Under the pieces are notes generated by a model, which had not been told where the DNA came from, searched no databases, and saw nothing but the letters and a program-made list of their open reading frames with translations. This document shows, one piece after another, positions 17,552 to 26,143 of a stretch of DNA of 64,000 nt. This stretch comes from Rhodoluna lacicola (GTDB lineage: Bacteria > Actinomycetota > Actinomycetes > Actinomycetales > Microbacteriaceae), in contig NZ_CP007490.1 in assembly GCF_000699505.1 (NCBI RefSeq), positions 62,001-126,000 of the forward strand. The letters are read 5' to 3'. A program made the position numbers and the translations under genes. Within the stretch, counting starts at the first letter, position 1; every line of letters begins with the position of its first letter.

Positions 17552-18655
17552 GTGAAAATCACCGATATCAAGCTAACCCGCATGCGGTTACCGCTTGACC
17601 CACCATTCAACGCAGCCTGGGATCCAAACCCTCGTCGTGAATTCACCGCAACTTTGGTCACCGTGGAAACCGATGCCGGTATCACCGGCTATGGCTCTGG
17701 CGACACAATGGATGGCTTTGAGGCATATCAACACCTATTTATAGGTACCGATCCAATGCAGATCGTGAACCAGGTAAAGCGCATCGAGACCATTAACTTT
17801 CACGGCGGCCGCTACTGGCCACTCGAGGTCGCGCTTTGGGACATCATCGGAAAAGTTGCCAACCTGCCGGTAGCCACTTTGTTTGGTGGTGCTAGCGATC
17901 GGTTGGCCGCTTATGCGTCATCGGGTGAATTAAAAGCTCCGGCCGCTCGCGCAGATGCAGCGGTCGCTGCAAAGGAACTTGGCTTCAAGGCCATGAAGAT
18001 TCGTATTGCGCGTCACCAACTTAAAGAAGGAATTGCCGCGGTTCGTGCAGCGCGTGAGGCAGTTGGCGAAGACTTTGAACTGATGGTTGACATGAATCAG
18101 ATGTGGCGAATGTCTGGTGACATTGAACCGGCGTTGACCCTAAGCAAGGTGCACTCAGTTGCAAAAGAACTACACGAACTAAAAGTTCTTTGGATTGAAG
18201 AACCACTACCGCAGGCAGATATTGAAGGCATGAAGCGCGTGCGTCAAGAAGTTGGCGTACAGCTTTCCGGTGGTGAGATGGTTCGCTCAATGGGTGAGCT
18301 TGCGCACCTGATTGAACAAGACGCACTGGATATTTACCAACCCGATGTCGTTCTTGCAGTTGGCATGTTGCGCGCACGCCAGGTGGCCGAGGCCGCGGCA
18401 CTGAAGCACCGCCAGTTCACTCCGCACTCATGGACCAACGGCATTGGTGTGCTTGCCAACCTACACGTGGTTGCCGGTGTTGGTGGCGGCCCGTACTTTG
18501 AATTCCCATTTGATCCACCGGGTTGGACAGTCGAGCGTCGTGACTTCTTTATCAAGCCGGTTAACGTTGATAAGAACGGTGACGTGGTTGTTCCTAATGC
18601 ACCTGGATTGGGAATTGAGCTTGATCACGAAGCGGTTAAGCGTTACACAATTTAG
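17552..18655 (+). CDS. Enolase-superfamily protein, mandelate racemase/muconate lactonizing group
   Basis: A 367-residue protein with the N-terminal capping domain (about residues 1-120) and a C-terminal TIM barrel. Active-site landmarks in order: KIR on the second barrel strand in FKAMKIRIARH (the usual KxK with Arg in place of the second Lys), the metal ligands in LMVDMNQ, WIEEPLP and LSGGEM, and a His in FTPHSWTNG near residue 291. These enzymes abstract the alpha-proton of a carboxylate and then epimerise or dehydrate it; the substrate cannot be told. Hydroxyproline-betaine epimerase belongs to the same group and would suit the importer, but this is only a possibility. The GTG start follows AAAGGA. 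Confidence 0.85.
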   Translation: MKITDIKLTRMRLPLDPPFNAAWDPNPRREFTATLVTVETDAGITGYGSGDTMDGFEAYQHLFIGTDPMQIVNQVKRIETINFHGGRYWPLEVALWDIIGKVANLPVATLFGGASDRLAAYASSGELKAPAARADAAVAAKELGFKAMKIRIARHQLKEGIAAVRAAREAVGEDFELMVDMNQMWRMSGDIEPALTLSKVHSVAKELHELKVLWIEEPLPQADIEGMKRVRQEVGVQLSGGEMVRSMGELAHLIEQDALDIYQPDVVLAVGMLRARQVAEAAALKHRQFTPHSWTNGIGVLANLHVVAGVGGGPYFEFPFDPPGWTVERRDFFIKPVNVDKNGDVVVPNAPGLGIELDHEAVKRYTI

Positions 18656-18687
18656 TTTCAACCAGCAATCAAGAAGGACAGGCCCAA

Positions 18688-20196
18688 TTGGCTAAGAACT
18701 GGGTACAGCAGGCCAAAAGCCTGAAACCAAAGAACGATCTGTTCATCGACGGCAAGTTTGTGCCGGCGGCAGATGGTGAAAGATTTGAAACCCTTGCCCC
18801 GCGCGATGGATCGGTAATCACCACCGTTGCCAGAGGCAAAGCGGCCGATGTTGATAAGGCAGTGAAGTCTGCTGCCGCAGCATTTGATTCAGGGGTTTGG
18901 TCTCGCGCTGATGTTCGCCACCGCCAGCAGGTGCTGATTCGCTTGGCTGAACTGCTGCTTGAAAACAAAGACGAACTTGCTCTACTTGAATCGATTGAAA
19001 CCGGTCATCCAATCGGCGACTCACTAAATGTTGATGTTCCGTCGGCCGCCAGAAGTTTTCGCTGGTATGGCGAGGCCCTAGACAAGATCTACGACGAGAT
19101 TGCACCAACCCCAAACTCGGCACTGGCCCTGGTCACCCGTGAACCACTTGGTGTTATTGGTGCGGTTGTGCCTTGGAACTACCCACTAATCATCTCTTCT
19201 TGGAAGTTGGCCCCGGCCCTGGCCGCCGGAAACTCAGTGGTTTTGAAGCCTGCCGAGAACACCAACCTGGCCTCGCTGCGCTTGGCCGAACTAGCGATTG
19301 AGGCTGGCCTGCCGGCTGGCGTCCTGAACGTAGTTACTGGTCTTGGTGCCGAAGCCGGTGCTGCACTTGGCCGTCACCCGCAGGTAGACAAGATCACCTT
19401 CACCGGATCCCCTGCGGTTGGGCGCATGTTCCAGGAGTATGCCGGCCAGACCAATGGCAAGCAGGTTGCGCTGGAACTTGGTGGCAAGTCACCGCACATC
19501 GTCTTTGACGATGTTGAAGATATTGAAGCGTGTGCGGTGTCGGTTGCCTGGGGAATTTTCTACAATGCCGGTCAGACCTGTCACGGTGGTTCACGCTTGC
19601 TGGTGCACGAGAGTGTGCACGACAAACTTCTTGAGGCAACAATTCGCGTGGCAAAGTCACTGAAGCTTGGCGACACTCTTGATGAGTCAACTCAAGTCAG
19701 TGCAATCGTCAGCGAGAAGCAACTAGAGCGGGTGCTTGGATATCTTGAAATTGCAAAACAAGAGAATGCAAAGGTAGCCATGGGTGGCTCGCGCTTTACT
19801 CCGGCGGCTGGCCTTGAAAACGGATACTTCGTTGAGCCAACAATTCTTGACAACGTTGGTAACTCAAGCCGAATTGGCCAAGAAGAAATCTTTGGCCCAG
19901 TGCTTGCGGTAACAACATTCAAAACCGTTGCCGAGGCAGTGCAGCTTGCCAACGACACCGAATACGGTTTGGCAGCCAGCGTTTGGACGAAAGACATTTC
20001 TCGCGCGCACAAAGTTGCTCGCGCGGTTCGCGCCGGAACAGTTTGGGTAAACACTTTTGACGTTGCCGACATCATCGTTCCATTTGGTGGCTTCAAGTCA
20101 TCTGGCTTTGGTCGCGACAGATCACTGCACGCACTTGATTCATACACCGCACTAAAGACCACTTGGATCAACCTTGGTTCACAGGAAATTTCATAA
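18688..20196 (+). CDS. NAD-dependent aldehyde dehydrogenase (betaine-aldehyde-dehydrogenase-like)
   Basis: A 502-residue member of the aldehyde dehydrogenase superfamily, oxidising an aldehyde to its acid with NAD(P). The oxyanion Asn is in VVPWNYPL, the Rossmann loop is ITFTGSPAVGR, the general base Glu is in ALELGGKSPHIV, and the nucleophilic Cys is in NAGQTCHGGSR. The closest families by eye are betaine-aldehyde and 4-trimethylaminobutyraldehyde dehydrogenases, which agrees with the importer. The start is a TTG after AAGGACAGG. It is the third enzyme gene in the operon. Confidence 0.88.
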   Translation: MAKNWVQQAKSLKPKNDLFIDGKFVPAADGERFETLAPRDGSVITTVARGKAADVDKAVKSAAAAFDSGVWSRADVRHRQQVLIRLAELLLENKDELALLESIETGHPIGDSLNVDVPSAARSFRWYGEALDKIYDEIAPTPNSALALVTREPLGVIGAVVPWNYPLIISSWKLAPALAAGNSVVLKPAENTNLASLRLAELAIEAGLPAGVLNVVTGLGAEAGAALGRHPQVDKITFTGSPAVGRMFQEYAGQTNGKQVALELGGKSPHIVFDDVEDIEACAVSVAWGIFYNAGQTCHGGSRLLVHESVHDKLLEATIRVAKSLKLGDTLDESTQVSAIVSEKQLERVLGYLEIAKQENAKVAMGGSRFTPAAGLENGYFVEPTILDNVGNSSRIGQEEIFGPVLAVTTFKTVAEAVQLANDTEYGLAASVWTKDISRAHKVARAVRAGTVWVNTFDVADIIVPFGGFKSSGFGRDRSLHALDSYTALKTTWINLGSQEIS

Positions 20197-20210
20197 TTAG
20201 AAAGCAGCAA

Positions 20211-21125
20211 ATGTTTAACAAAGAAACAACCACCGTAGGTTTTATTGGCCTGGGCAACATGGGTTCTGGCATGACCAAGAACCTGCAGCTAAACGGTTTC
20301 AAGTTGGTAGTGAACGACGTGCGCAAAGAAGCCGCAGAGACACTAATTGCTAACGGTGCCGAGTGGGCCGCAACCCCAGCTGAGGTCGCGGCAAAGAGTG
20401 ATGTTGTCATCACCATGCTGCCAACTCCAAAGCACGTGGATATGGTGTCGATGGGTGAAAACGGAATTCTTTCAGGAATTAAAGATGGCGGCTACTGGGT
20501 AGACATGTCTACCTCTGTGCCTGAAGTTACCGAGCGCGCACGCAAAACCAGCGAGGGCCGCAACCTTAACATCATGGACGCACCGGTATCGGGTATGTCT
20601 GTAGGTGCAGCAAATGGAAAGCTGCAGATTTTTGCCGGTGGTACCGCCGAGCAGTTTGCCACCATGAAGAATGTCTTTGAAGCCATGGGTGACCCACAGC
20701 GCATTTTGCACGTGGGCAAGGCAGGCGCCGGTTACGCGGTGAAGCTTGCGATCAACCAACTTTGGTTCTCACACCTGGTTGCTACCGCCGAGGTACTTAG
20801 CGTTGGCGTCAAGGCTGGGGTAGACCTAGAGGTGCTGCGCCAGTCGCTGATCGCCAGCCCAGCCAACTCAAACTTCGTTGAGAATGACGTGTTATCGGTG
20901 TTGAAGCACGGCGATTACGACGAAGGCTTTGCGATTGCCCTGGCCTGCAAGGACCTTGGCCTACACACCGATCTAGCCCGCGCGGTAGGTGTGCCGGTTG
21001 AGCTTTCGGCCCAGGTGGAGCAGATTTTCCGTCGTGCGAAGGCCCAGTATGGCGACCTAGCCGGCGAGATGACTCCAATGAAGCTGTACGAAGACCTAAT
21101 TGGCCAGACTCTTCGTGTTGAGTAA
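20211..21125 (+). CDS. NAD-dependent beta-hydroxyacid dehydrogenase (3-hydroxyisobutyrate dehydrogenase family)
   Basis: A 304-residue protein. The N-terminal Rossmann fold has VGFIGLGNMGSGMTKNL (about residues 8-24), the substrate-binding motif is MDAPVSGMSVGA, and the catalytic Lys is in GAGYAVKLAINQL; all are standard for the family. It oxidises a beta-hydroxyacid or reduces the matching semialdehyde. The ATG at 20211 is chosen over an in-frame ATG at 20163, which overlaps the upstream gene; the chosen ATG follows AGAAAGCAG. It belongs to the operon, 14 bp after the aldehyde dehydrogenase. Confidence 0.88.
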   Translation: MFNKETTTVGFIGLGNMGSGMTKNLQLNGFKLVVNDVRKEAAETLIANGAEWAATPAEVAAKSDVVITMLPTPKHVDMVSMGENGILSGIKDGGYWVDMSTSVPEVTERARKTSEGRNLNIMDAPVSGMSVGAANGKLQIFAGGTAEQFATMKNVFEAMGDPQRILHVGKAGAGYAVKLAINQLWFSHLVATAEVLSVGVKAGVDLEVLRQSLIASPANSNFVENDVLSVLKHGDYDEGFAIALACKDLGLHTDLARAVGVPVELSAQVEQIFRRAKAQYGDLAGEMTPMKLYEDLIGQTLRVE

Positions 21126-21157
21126 TCCCGCAACTCTATAAATAGGAATAAGCACAA

Positions 21158-22333
21158 ATGTCTGAGACCAGAAAACTTTCAAGCTACGAACTAGTTCTAG
21201 ACCCAAAACCGGCGGCACACTTTGGTGTTGGTGCCGTTTCAAAGGTGGGTGAGCTGGCAGCAGCGCAAGGTGCCAAGAGTGCACTGATTATTACTGACCC
21301 GTTCCTAGGTGCGTCTCCGATTTGTGCCGAGGTGCGGGGCAGTTTAGAGGCCGCCGGCCTCGCGGTATCTGTGTTTGATGGTGTTACTCCCAACCCAACA
21401 ACTGCCTGCGTTGACGCAGGTTCAGATGCAGGAGCTGCCGCCAAGTGCGACATTTTGATTGCACTTGGTGGTGGCTCATCAATGGACACCGCCAAAGGCG
21501 TTTCACTTGGTGCCGTAAATCCTGAGCGTGGTGTTGCGCTGGATTACTCAACAGAGTTTAAGAATTCTGGAATTCCAATCATCGCTATTCCAACCACCGC
21601 AGGAACAGGTTCAGAGGTAAATGCGTTTGGAGTAATCACCGATGAAATTACCCACAAGCGTTTCTACGTTGGCCACTCAAGTGCGCTGGCCAAGGCCGCG
21701 ATTCTTGACCCCAAGCTAACCGTTGGTTTGCCGGCTAAGGCAACTGCCGCAACCGGCATGGATGCACTGGTGCACGCAACCGAGTCTTATATTTCTGCAC
21801 GACCAAATCCATACAGTGATGGAATTGCACTGCAGGTAGTTGAGATGGTTTCACAAAACATCGTTACCGCTTGCACCAAGGGTGATGACATTGAGGCACG
21901 TTCACAAATGTTGCTGGCCTCACACATCGCCGGCGTTGGTTTCTCACACACCGGACTTGGACTTGTGCACGGCATTGGTCACGCACTTGGTGGCCAGTTC
22001 AATATTCCTCACGGTGTTGCGCTGTGCCTAGTGCTTGAAGAAGTGCTCAAGTTTAATTTGCCGCACCGCGTTTCACGTTTTGCCCGATTGGCGTTCGCGC
22101 TTGGCGTTGGCGACACAGCCAAGAATGATGCACAAAATGCCGATGCCGCAATTGCGCGCATTGCCGAGCTGGTCAAGCAGGTTGGCCTGAAGGGCAAGCT
22201 ATCGGATTTTGGAATCACCCACGAAAATCTTTCATCGCTAGCCAATGACGCAGTTGAAGATGCAGTAACAAACAACAACCCAGTTGCACCAACTCGCGAG
22301 CAAGTCATCGCAATTATGGAGAAGACACTATGA
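21158..22333 (+). CDS. Iron-containing (group III) alcohol dehydrogenase
   Basis: A 391-residue NAD-dependent, metal-containing alcohol dehydrogenase. The dinucleotide site is ALGGGSSMDTAKG (about residues 104-116). Metal ligands are expected in TGMDALVHATESYIS and in VHGIGHALGGQFNIPHG, which carries the family His residues. Members oxidise alcohols such as 4-hydroxybutyrate, 1,3-propanediol, methanol or choline-like alcohols. The next gene is a succinate-semialdehyde-type dehydrogenase overlapping by 4 nt (ATGA), so alcohol to aldehyde to acid in succession is a fair inference, 4-hydroxybutyrate to succinate being one option. Confidence 0.88.
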   Translation: MSETRKLSSYELVLDPKPAAHFGVGAVSKVGELAAAQGAKSALIITDPFLGASPICAEVRGSLEAAGLAVSVFDGVTPNPTTACVDAGSDAGAAAKCDILIALGGGSSMDTAKGVSLGAVNPERGVALDYSTEFKNSGIPIIAIPTTAGTGSEVNAFGVITDEITHKRFYVGHSSALAKAAILDPKLTVGLPAKATAATGMDALVHATESYISARPNPYSDGIALQVVEMVSQNIVTACTKGDDIEARSQMLLASHIAGVGFSHTGLGLVHGIGHALGGQFNIPHGVALCLVLEEVLKFNLPHRVSRFARLAFALGVGDTAKNDAQNADAAIARIAELVKQVGLKGKLSDFGITHENLSSLANDAVEDAVTNNNPVAPTREQVIAIMEKTL

Positions 22334-23811
22334 GCATCACCCCACAAGACGAAGCACGCGTACTAGATCTAGTTCCAAAGGGCATCTACGTAAACGGCGA
22401 GTGGCGTGACTCAAGTGACAAGTCAGTCATTGATGTGATTGACCCGGCAACCGGAAAGGTGTTGGCGCAGGTTGCCAACGCAACCCCGCAAGATGGTCAA
22501 GACGCATTGACCGCAGCTCACAACGCGCAGGCTGCCTGGGCCAAGACCTCACCGCGTTCACGTGCCGAGATTCTGCGCAAGGCCTTTGACAAGGTCACTG
22601 AGATGGCCGATGAATTCGCTATTTTGATGGCTCTTGAAATGGGCAAGCCGGTGGCCGAGGCCCGCGGAGAGGTTGCCTACGGCAGCGAGTTCCTGCGCTG
22701 GTTCAGCGAAGAAACTACTCACCAGGCTGGCCGCTTTGCCACCGCCCCGGACGGCAAGATGCGCATCATGGTGCAGAAGCGCCCGGTTGGCCCAAGCCTT
22801 TTCATTACCCCGTGGAACTTTCCGCTGGCTATGGCAACCCGCAAGATTGCCCCGGCAATCGCCGCCGGTTGCACCATGATCATCAAGCCAGCCGCGCTAA
22901 CACCAATGACCACCTTGCTATTTGCCAAGGTGCTTGAAGAAGTTGGCCTGCCAAAGGGTGTGCTGAACGTAATTCAGACTCAGAGCGCAGGTGCAGTAAC
23001 TGGTCCACTGATCAAGGACTCACGCCTACGCAAGCTTTCATTCACCGGTTCAACTGGGATTGGACGACGCTTGATTGCAGATTCAGCTGATCAGGTGCTG
23101 CGTGTGTCAATGGAACTAGGTGGAAACGCACCGATAGTGATTTTCGAAGATGCCGATATGGAGAAGGCATTGGCCGGCACCATGCTGGCAAAGCTTCGCA
23201 ACATGGGTGAGGCCTGCACCGCAGCTAACCGTGTGATTGTGCACGAGAGCATTGCCGAGGAATTCTCAACCAAGTTGGCAGCGAAGATGGCGGCGCTTAA
23301 GGTTGCCCGCGGAACAGAAGACGGCGCAAACATTGGTCCAATGATTGACAGCAAGAGTCGCGACAGCATTCACGAGTTGGTGCAAGATGCTGTTGATAAG
23401 GGCGCCAAAGTTTTGACCGGTGGTTCTGTTCCTGCAGGTGAAGGTTACTTCTACCCACCAACTGTTTTGGCATCGGTACCTAAGAACGCCCGCATTCTGA
23501 AAGAGGAAGTTTTTGGTCCGGTTGCACCGGTAATAACTTTCAAGACAGAGTCCGAGGCAATTGCACTTGCCAACGACACCGAGTTTGGATTGGTTGCCTA
23601 CGCGTTCACCAAAGATCTGAACCGCGGTTTGCGTTTGGCGGAATCACTTGAGGTTGGCATGTTTGGTTTGAACACTGGAATTGTTTCAAACCCTGCTGCA
23701 CCGTTTGGTGGAATGAAGGCTTCGGGCCTTGGTCGTGAGGGCGGTAAAGAAGGTATTGAGGAATACCTTGAGACCGTTTACATCGGTATTGCTGATCCGT
23801 TTGAGGACTAA
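22330..23811 (+). CDS. NAD(P)-dependent succinate-semialdehyde-type dehydrogenase
   Basis: A 493-residue aldehyde dehydrogenase. The Asn motif is FITPWNFPL, the Rossmann loop is LSFTGSTGIGR, the Glu is in SMELGGNAPIVIF, and the catalytic Cys is in NMGEACTAANR. The MGEACTA context is that of succinate-semialdehyde (GabD) dehydrogenases, unlike GQTCHGG in the upstream paralogue, so the two enzymes likely act on different aldehydes. It is the last gene of the operon and converges with crtI after 9 bp; no terminator hairpin is obvious in that gap. Confidence 0.9.
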   Translation: MSITPQDEARVLDLVPKGIYVNGEWRDSSDKSVIDVIDPATGKVLAQVANATPQDGQDALTAAHNAQAAWAKTSPRSRAEILRKAFDKVTEMADEFAILMALEMGKPVAEARGEVAYGSEFLRWFSEETTHQAGRFATAPDGKMRIMVQKRPVGPSLFITPWNFPLAMATRKIAPAIAAGCTMIIKPAALTPMTTLLFAKVLEEVGLPKGVLNVIQTQSAGAVTGPLIKDSRLRKLSFTGSTGIGRRLIADSADQVLRVSMELGGNAPIVIFEDADMEKALAGTMLAKLRNMGEACTAANRVIVHESIAEEFSTKLAAKMAALKVARGTEDGANIGPMIDSKSRDSIHELVQDAVDKGAKVLTGGSVPAGEGYFYPPTVLASVPKNARILKEEVFGPVAPVITFKTESEAIALANDTEFGLVAYAFTKDLNRGLRLAESLEVGMFGLNTGIVSNPAAPFGGMKASGLGREGGKEGIEEYLETVYIGIADPFED

Positions 23812-23820
23812 GTCAAACAG

Positions 23821-25242
23821 TTAGCTGCCGGGTTTTAGATCTCGCAAGGAAATTAGGGTTCCACCAAGCACGGCTGGAATACCGCCACCCGGGTGAACCG
23901 ATGCACCAACTCGGCGAAGCCAAGGCTTGAAGATGCTGCGGTACTGCGGGTTGTGGAATGGGCCAGACATCCAAAGCGGATTGGTCTTGCCATATAGCGC
24001 ACCAAGTGCCGAACCCCACTCGCCAAAGTACTCTGGCGTCAAAATGATGTGGTCTTCAAACAGTGAATCAATCGGTGCATTAAGACCCATAACCTTTGAG
24101 ATGCGTTCAACCTCAGTACGAACCCAAGGGCTGTTTAGGTCATAAGTCTTGCCATCGGCCGGGGCGGTAAGTAGCACGGCAACGGTTGGCTTTTCGTTTG
24201 GGTAAACCTCACCAGCCTTGTAGTAATTCACAAACGCCATGGTCTGCTTTGGTGGTACGGCGGCCTCAAGCGCGGCATAAAGATCGGCGGGTTCATCGGG
24301 CATCACCACAGAGTGGGTGACGGTGCCCGCAGGCAAGGGCTGCTTGAGCACGGCATAAATTGCCACACCAGAACAAGAACGCTTACCGGTTGGCGGCTTT
24401 GGCTTTTTGCCAAGCAACACCCGCAGCACCTCAGGGTCCAGCGAGCTAACCACTAGGTCTGCAGGGTATTCGCCATCTTGAGTAGTGACTAAACCCTTTT
24501 TAACACCGATGACCCGCTCGCCCAAACGAATCTTGGCACCGGCCGCTTCTGCAAGCTTGGCAATGGTCTGCGGAATTTCATTTACTCCGCCAACAGGAAC
24601 AGAGATTCCTTGAGTGGCCATGGCCGCGGTCATTGATGCGTAAATTGCCAGGGTTTGCTTTGGTGAGACACCTGCGTTCAAAGTGTGAATTGCGATTACC
24701 TCGCGAAGACCGGCGGGCATCCAGTTGAGTGACTTGATGTAGCTCTGCGTGGTCAAGCGCGCGCCATAAACCTTGAGCATCTTGCCAAGTGCCGGCACCG
24801 CCTTTGGATCAAAAGGATGTGCGGTCAACAGAGTTGAAATTGACGAAGTGATTTGATCGTGCTGTTTTTGAAAACGAGTCCAGGCTGCAAACCACTCGTG
24901 ATTTTCTTTTACCGGCAGATCAGTTTCGTGCTCGCGAAAAAAGTAACGACCAACTTCGTTTAGTTTTGTAAATTCAACTTTTGCAACTGATGCGTTTTTT
25001 ATCGGCGCCGACTTAGTTGCGCCAAGCGCATCATAAGTTGCCAAGAACTGCTGCCAAACTTCAGGAAAGGTAACCAGTGCCGGACCGGTATCCATGCGCT
25101 GACCACTTACTTCAACGCGTCGAGACTTGCCACCAATCCAGGTGTTGCGTTCTAAAACAGTTACTTGGTAACCAGCTTGCGCCAGCAGTGCCGCACTTGC
25201 CAGCCCAGAGATTCCGGCGCCAAGTACAACGGCTTTTTTCAC
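23821..25242 (-). CDS. crtI: Phytoene desaturase-like FAD oxidoreductase (CrtI family)
   Basis: A 473-residue flavoprotein. The FAD-binding dinucleotide fold AVVLGAGISGLASAALLAQ begins at residue 4, followed by VTVLERNTWIGGKSRR, the CrtI-type opening. The C-terminal signature region includes VHPGGGIPAVLGG, where CrtI enzymes have HPGGGIP. It introduces double bases' conjugation into phytoene or a related carotenoid backbone at the membrane. The GTG at 25242 is taken as start since the flavin fold begins right after it and it overlaps the stop of the upstream prenyltransferase (TAGTG); longer upstream readings would overlap that gene. No crtE, crtB or cyclase is in the window. Confidence 0.85.
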   Translation of the reverse strand: MKKAVVLGAGISGLASAALLAQAGYQVTVLERNTWIGGKSRRVEVSGQRMDTGPALVTFPEVWQQFLATYDALGATKSAPIKNASVAKVEFTKLNEVGRYFFREHETDLPVKENHEWFAAWTRFQKQHDQITSSISTLLTAHPFDPKAVPALGKMLKVYGARLTTQSYIKSLNWMPAGLREVIAIHTLNAGVSPKQTLAIYASMTAAMATQGISVPVGGVNEIPQTIAKLAEAAGAKIRLGERVIGVKKGLVTTQDGEYPADLVVSSLDPEVLRVLLGKKPKPPTGKRSCSGVAIYAVLKQPLPAGTVTHSVVMPDEPADLYAALEAAVPPKQTMAFVNYYKAGEVYPNEKPTVAVLLTAPADGKTYDLNSPWVRTEVERISKVMGLNAPIDSLFEDHIILTPEYFGEWGSALGALYGKTNPLWMSGPFHNPQYRSIFKPWLRRVGASVHPGGGIPAVLGGTLISLRDLKPGS

Positions 25243-26081
25243 TAGTACCAACCCATGAAGATTGCGGTTACCAACTGCACACCGGCAACTGCGCCAGCAA
25301 CGTAAGGGAAAGTAATTGAATACTTGTAAAGGTCGTGCGCAACTTTGGGCGTTGGGTTCTGCCAGACCTTGATCACCAAGTATCCAGAGATCAGCAGGTT
25401 CACAAACGCAACTGGCACATTCACCATTGCAAACAGCACGGTTGCAACCAACCACCAGAAACCACACCAAATCAAAGTTTTCTTAACGCCCAGGTGCACG
25501 GCGGTGGTGACGATGCCGGTGTCAGAGTCCTGCGGAATATCTTGAATCGCATCGTAGGCGTGCTTTGCAATTGACCAAGCCATCAACGCAAACACCGCTA
25601 ACCAAATTGGCTCTTTACCAAGTGCAAGAGGCACGAAGGCCAACGGAAAGGCGTAATCGGTGTTGGAAAAGCTATCTAGGTAAGCGCGGGCCTTTAGGCG
25701 AAGCGGCGGGGCAGAGTAGAAGGTGAAGAACAGGGCATAGGCCAGCATCCAGGCGGTGGCCTGCCACGGCAGGGTCAGGGCAAAGTAACCCAGGAACGGC
25801 AGGTTGGTCAGCGCCACACCCCACCAGATTGGCTTTACCTCGTTTGGGTAAATGTGTGCGCCCTCGTAGCCGCCCTTGCGAGCGTTGATGTTGTCTGTTT
25901 CTTGGTCGAAGATGTCGTTGATGCCGTAGATAAGAAGGTTAAAAGGCAGCGTGACCCAAATCAGAATTGGCAGCACGCGCCAGTCCCACAGGAATCCGGC
26001 CAACCACATGCCCATCACGGTGGTACCGATGGTGTTGATCCAAAGGACAGGTCTTGAAATAACTACTAGGCGTCTTAGCAC
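25242..26081 (-). CDS. UbiA-family prenyltransferase, probable lycopene elongase
   Basis: A 279-residue polytopic membrane enzyme of the UbiA family. The first Asp-rich site is NDIFDQETDNINARKGG (about residues 54-70), which binds Mg and the prenyl diphosphate; the second is DAIQDIPQDSDTG (about residues 175-187). The opening ISRPVLWINT resembles CrtEb/LyeJ lycopene elongases, which add C5 units to make C50 carotenoids. Coupling to a CrtI homologue supports a carotenoid role, but quinone or lipid prenylation cannot be ruled out. The GTG start lies six bases after a TAGGCT box, so the mRNA is probably leaderless. Confidence 0.82.
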   Translation of the reverse strand: MLRRLVVISRPVLWINTIGTTVMGMWLAGFLWDWRVLPILIWVTLPFNLLIYGINDIFDQETDNINARKGGYEGAHIYPNEVKPIWWGVALTNLPFLGYFALTLPWQATAWMLAYALFFTFYSAPPLRLKARAYLDSFSNTDYAFPLAFVPLALGKEPIWLAVFALMAWSIAKHAYDAIQDIPQDSDTGIVTTAVHLGVKKTLIWCGFWWLVATVLFAMVNVPVAFVNLLISGYLVIKVWQNPTPKVAHDLYKYSITFPYVAGAVAGVQLVTAIFMGWY

Positions 26082-26087
26082 CCCTTT

Positions 26088-26093
26088 AGCCTA
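26088..26093 (-). promoter_or_regulatory. -10 box of leaderless promoter (prenyltransferase-crtI operon)
   Basis: TAGGCT on the minus strand, six bases, then the GTG at 26081. The divergent aspA promoter is close by (TAGTCT at 26109-26114). Confidence 0.6.
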
Positions 26094-26143
26094 CGCTCAG
26101 TTGCCTGTTAGTCTTGGGCGTATCCGACAGAAATGGTTTAGCA

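Noticed and set aside
25243-25470. Upstream extension of the CrtI-like frame
   Set aside because: It overlaps the prenyltransferase gene, is Cys-rich and not flavoprotein-like; the GTG at 25242 with a TAGTG overlap is the better start.
26114-26143. Earlier TTG start for aspartate ammonia-lyase
   Set aside because: The TTG overlaps a likely -10 box (TAGTCT, 26109-26114) and the family N-terminus begins at the ATG at 26144.
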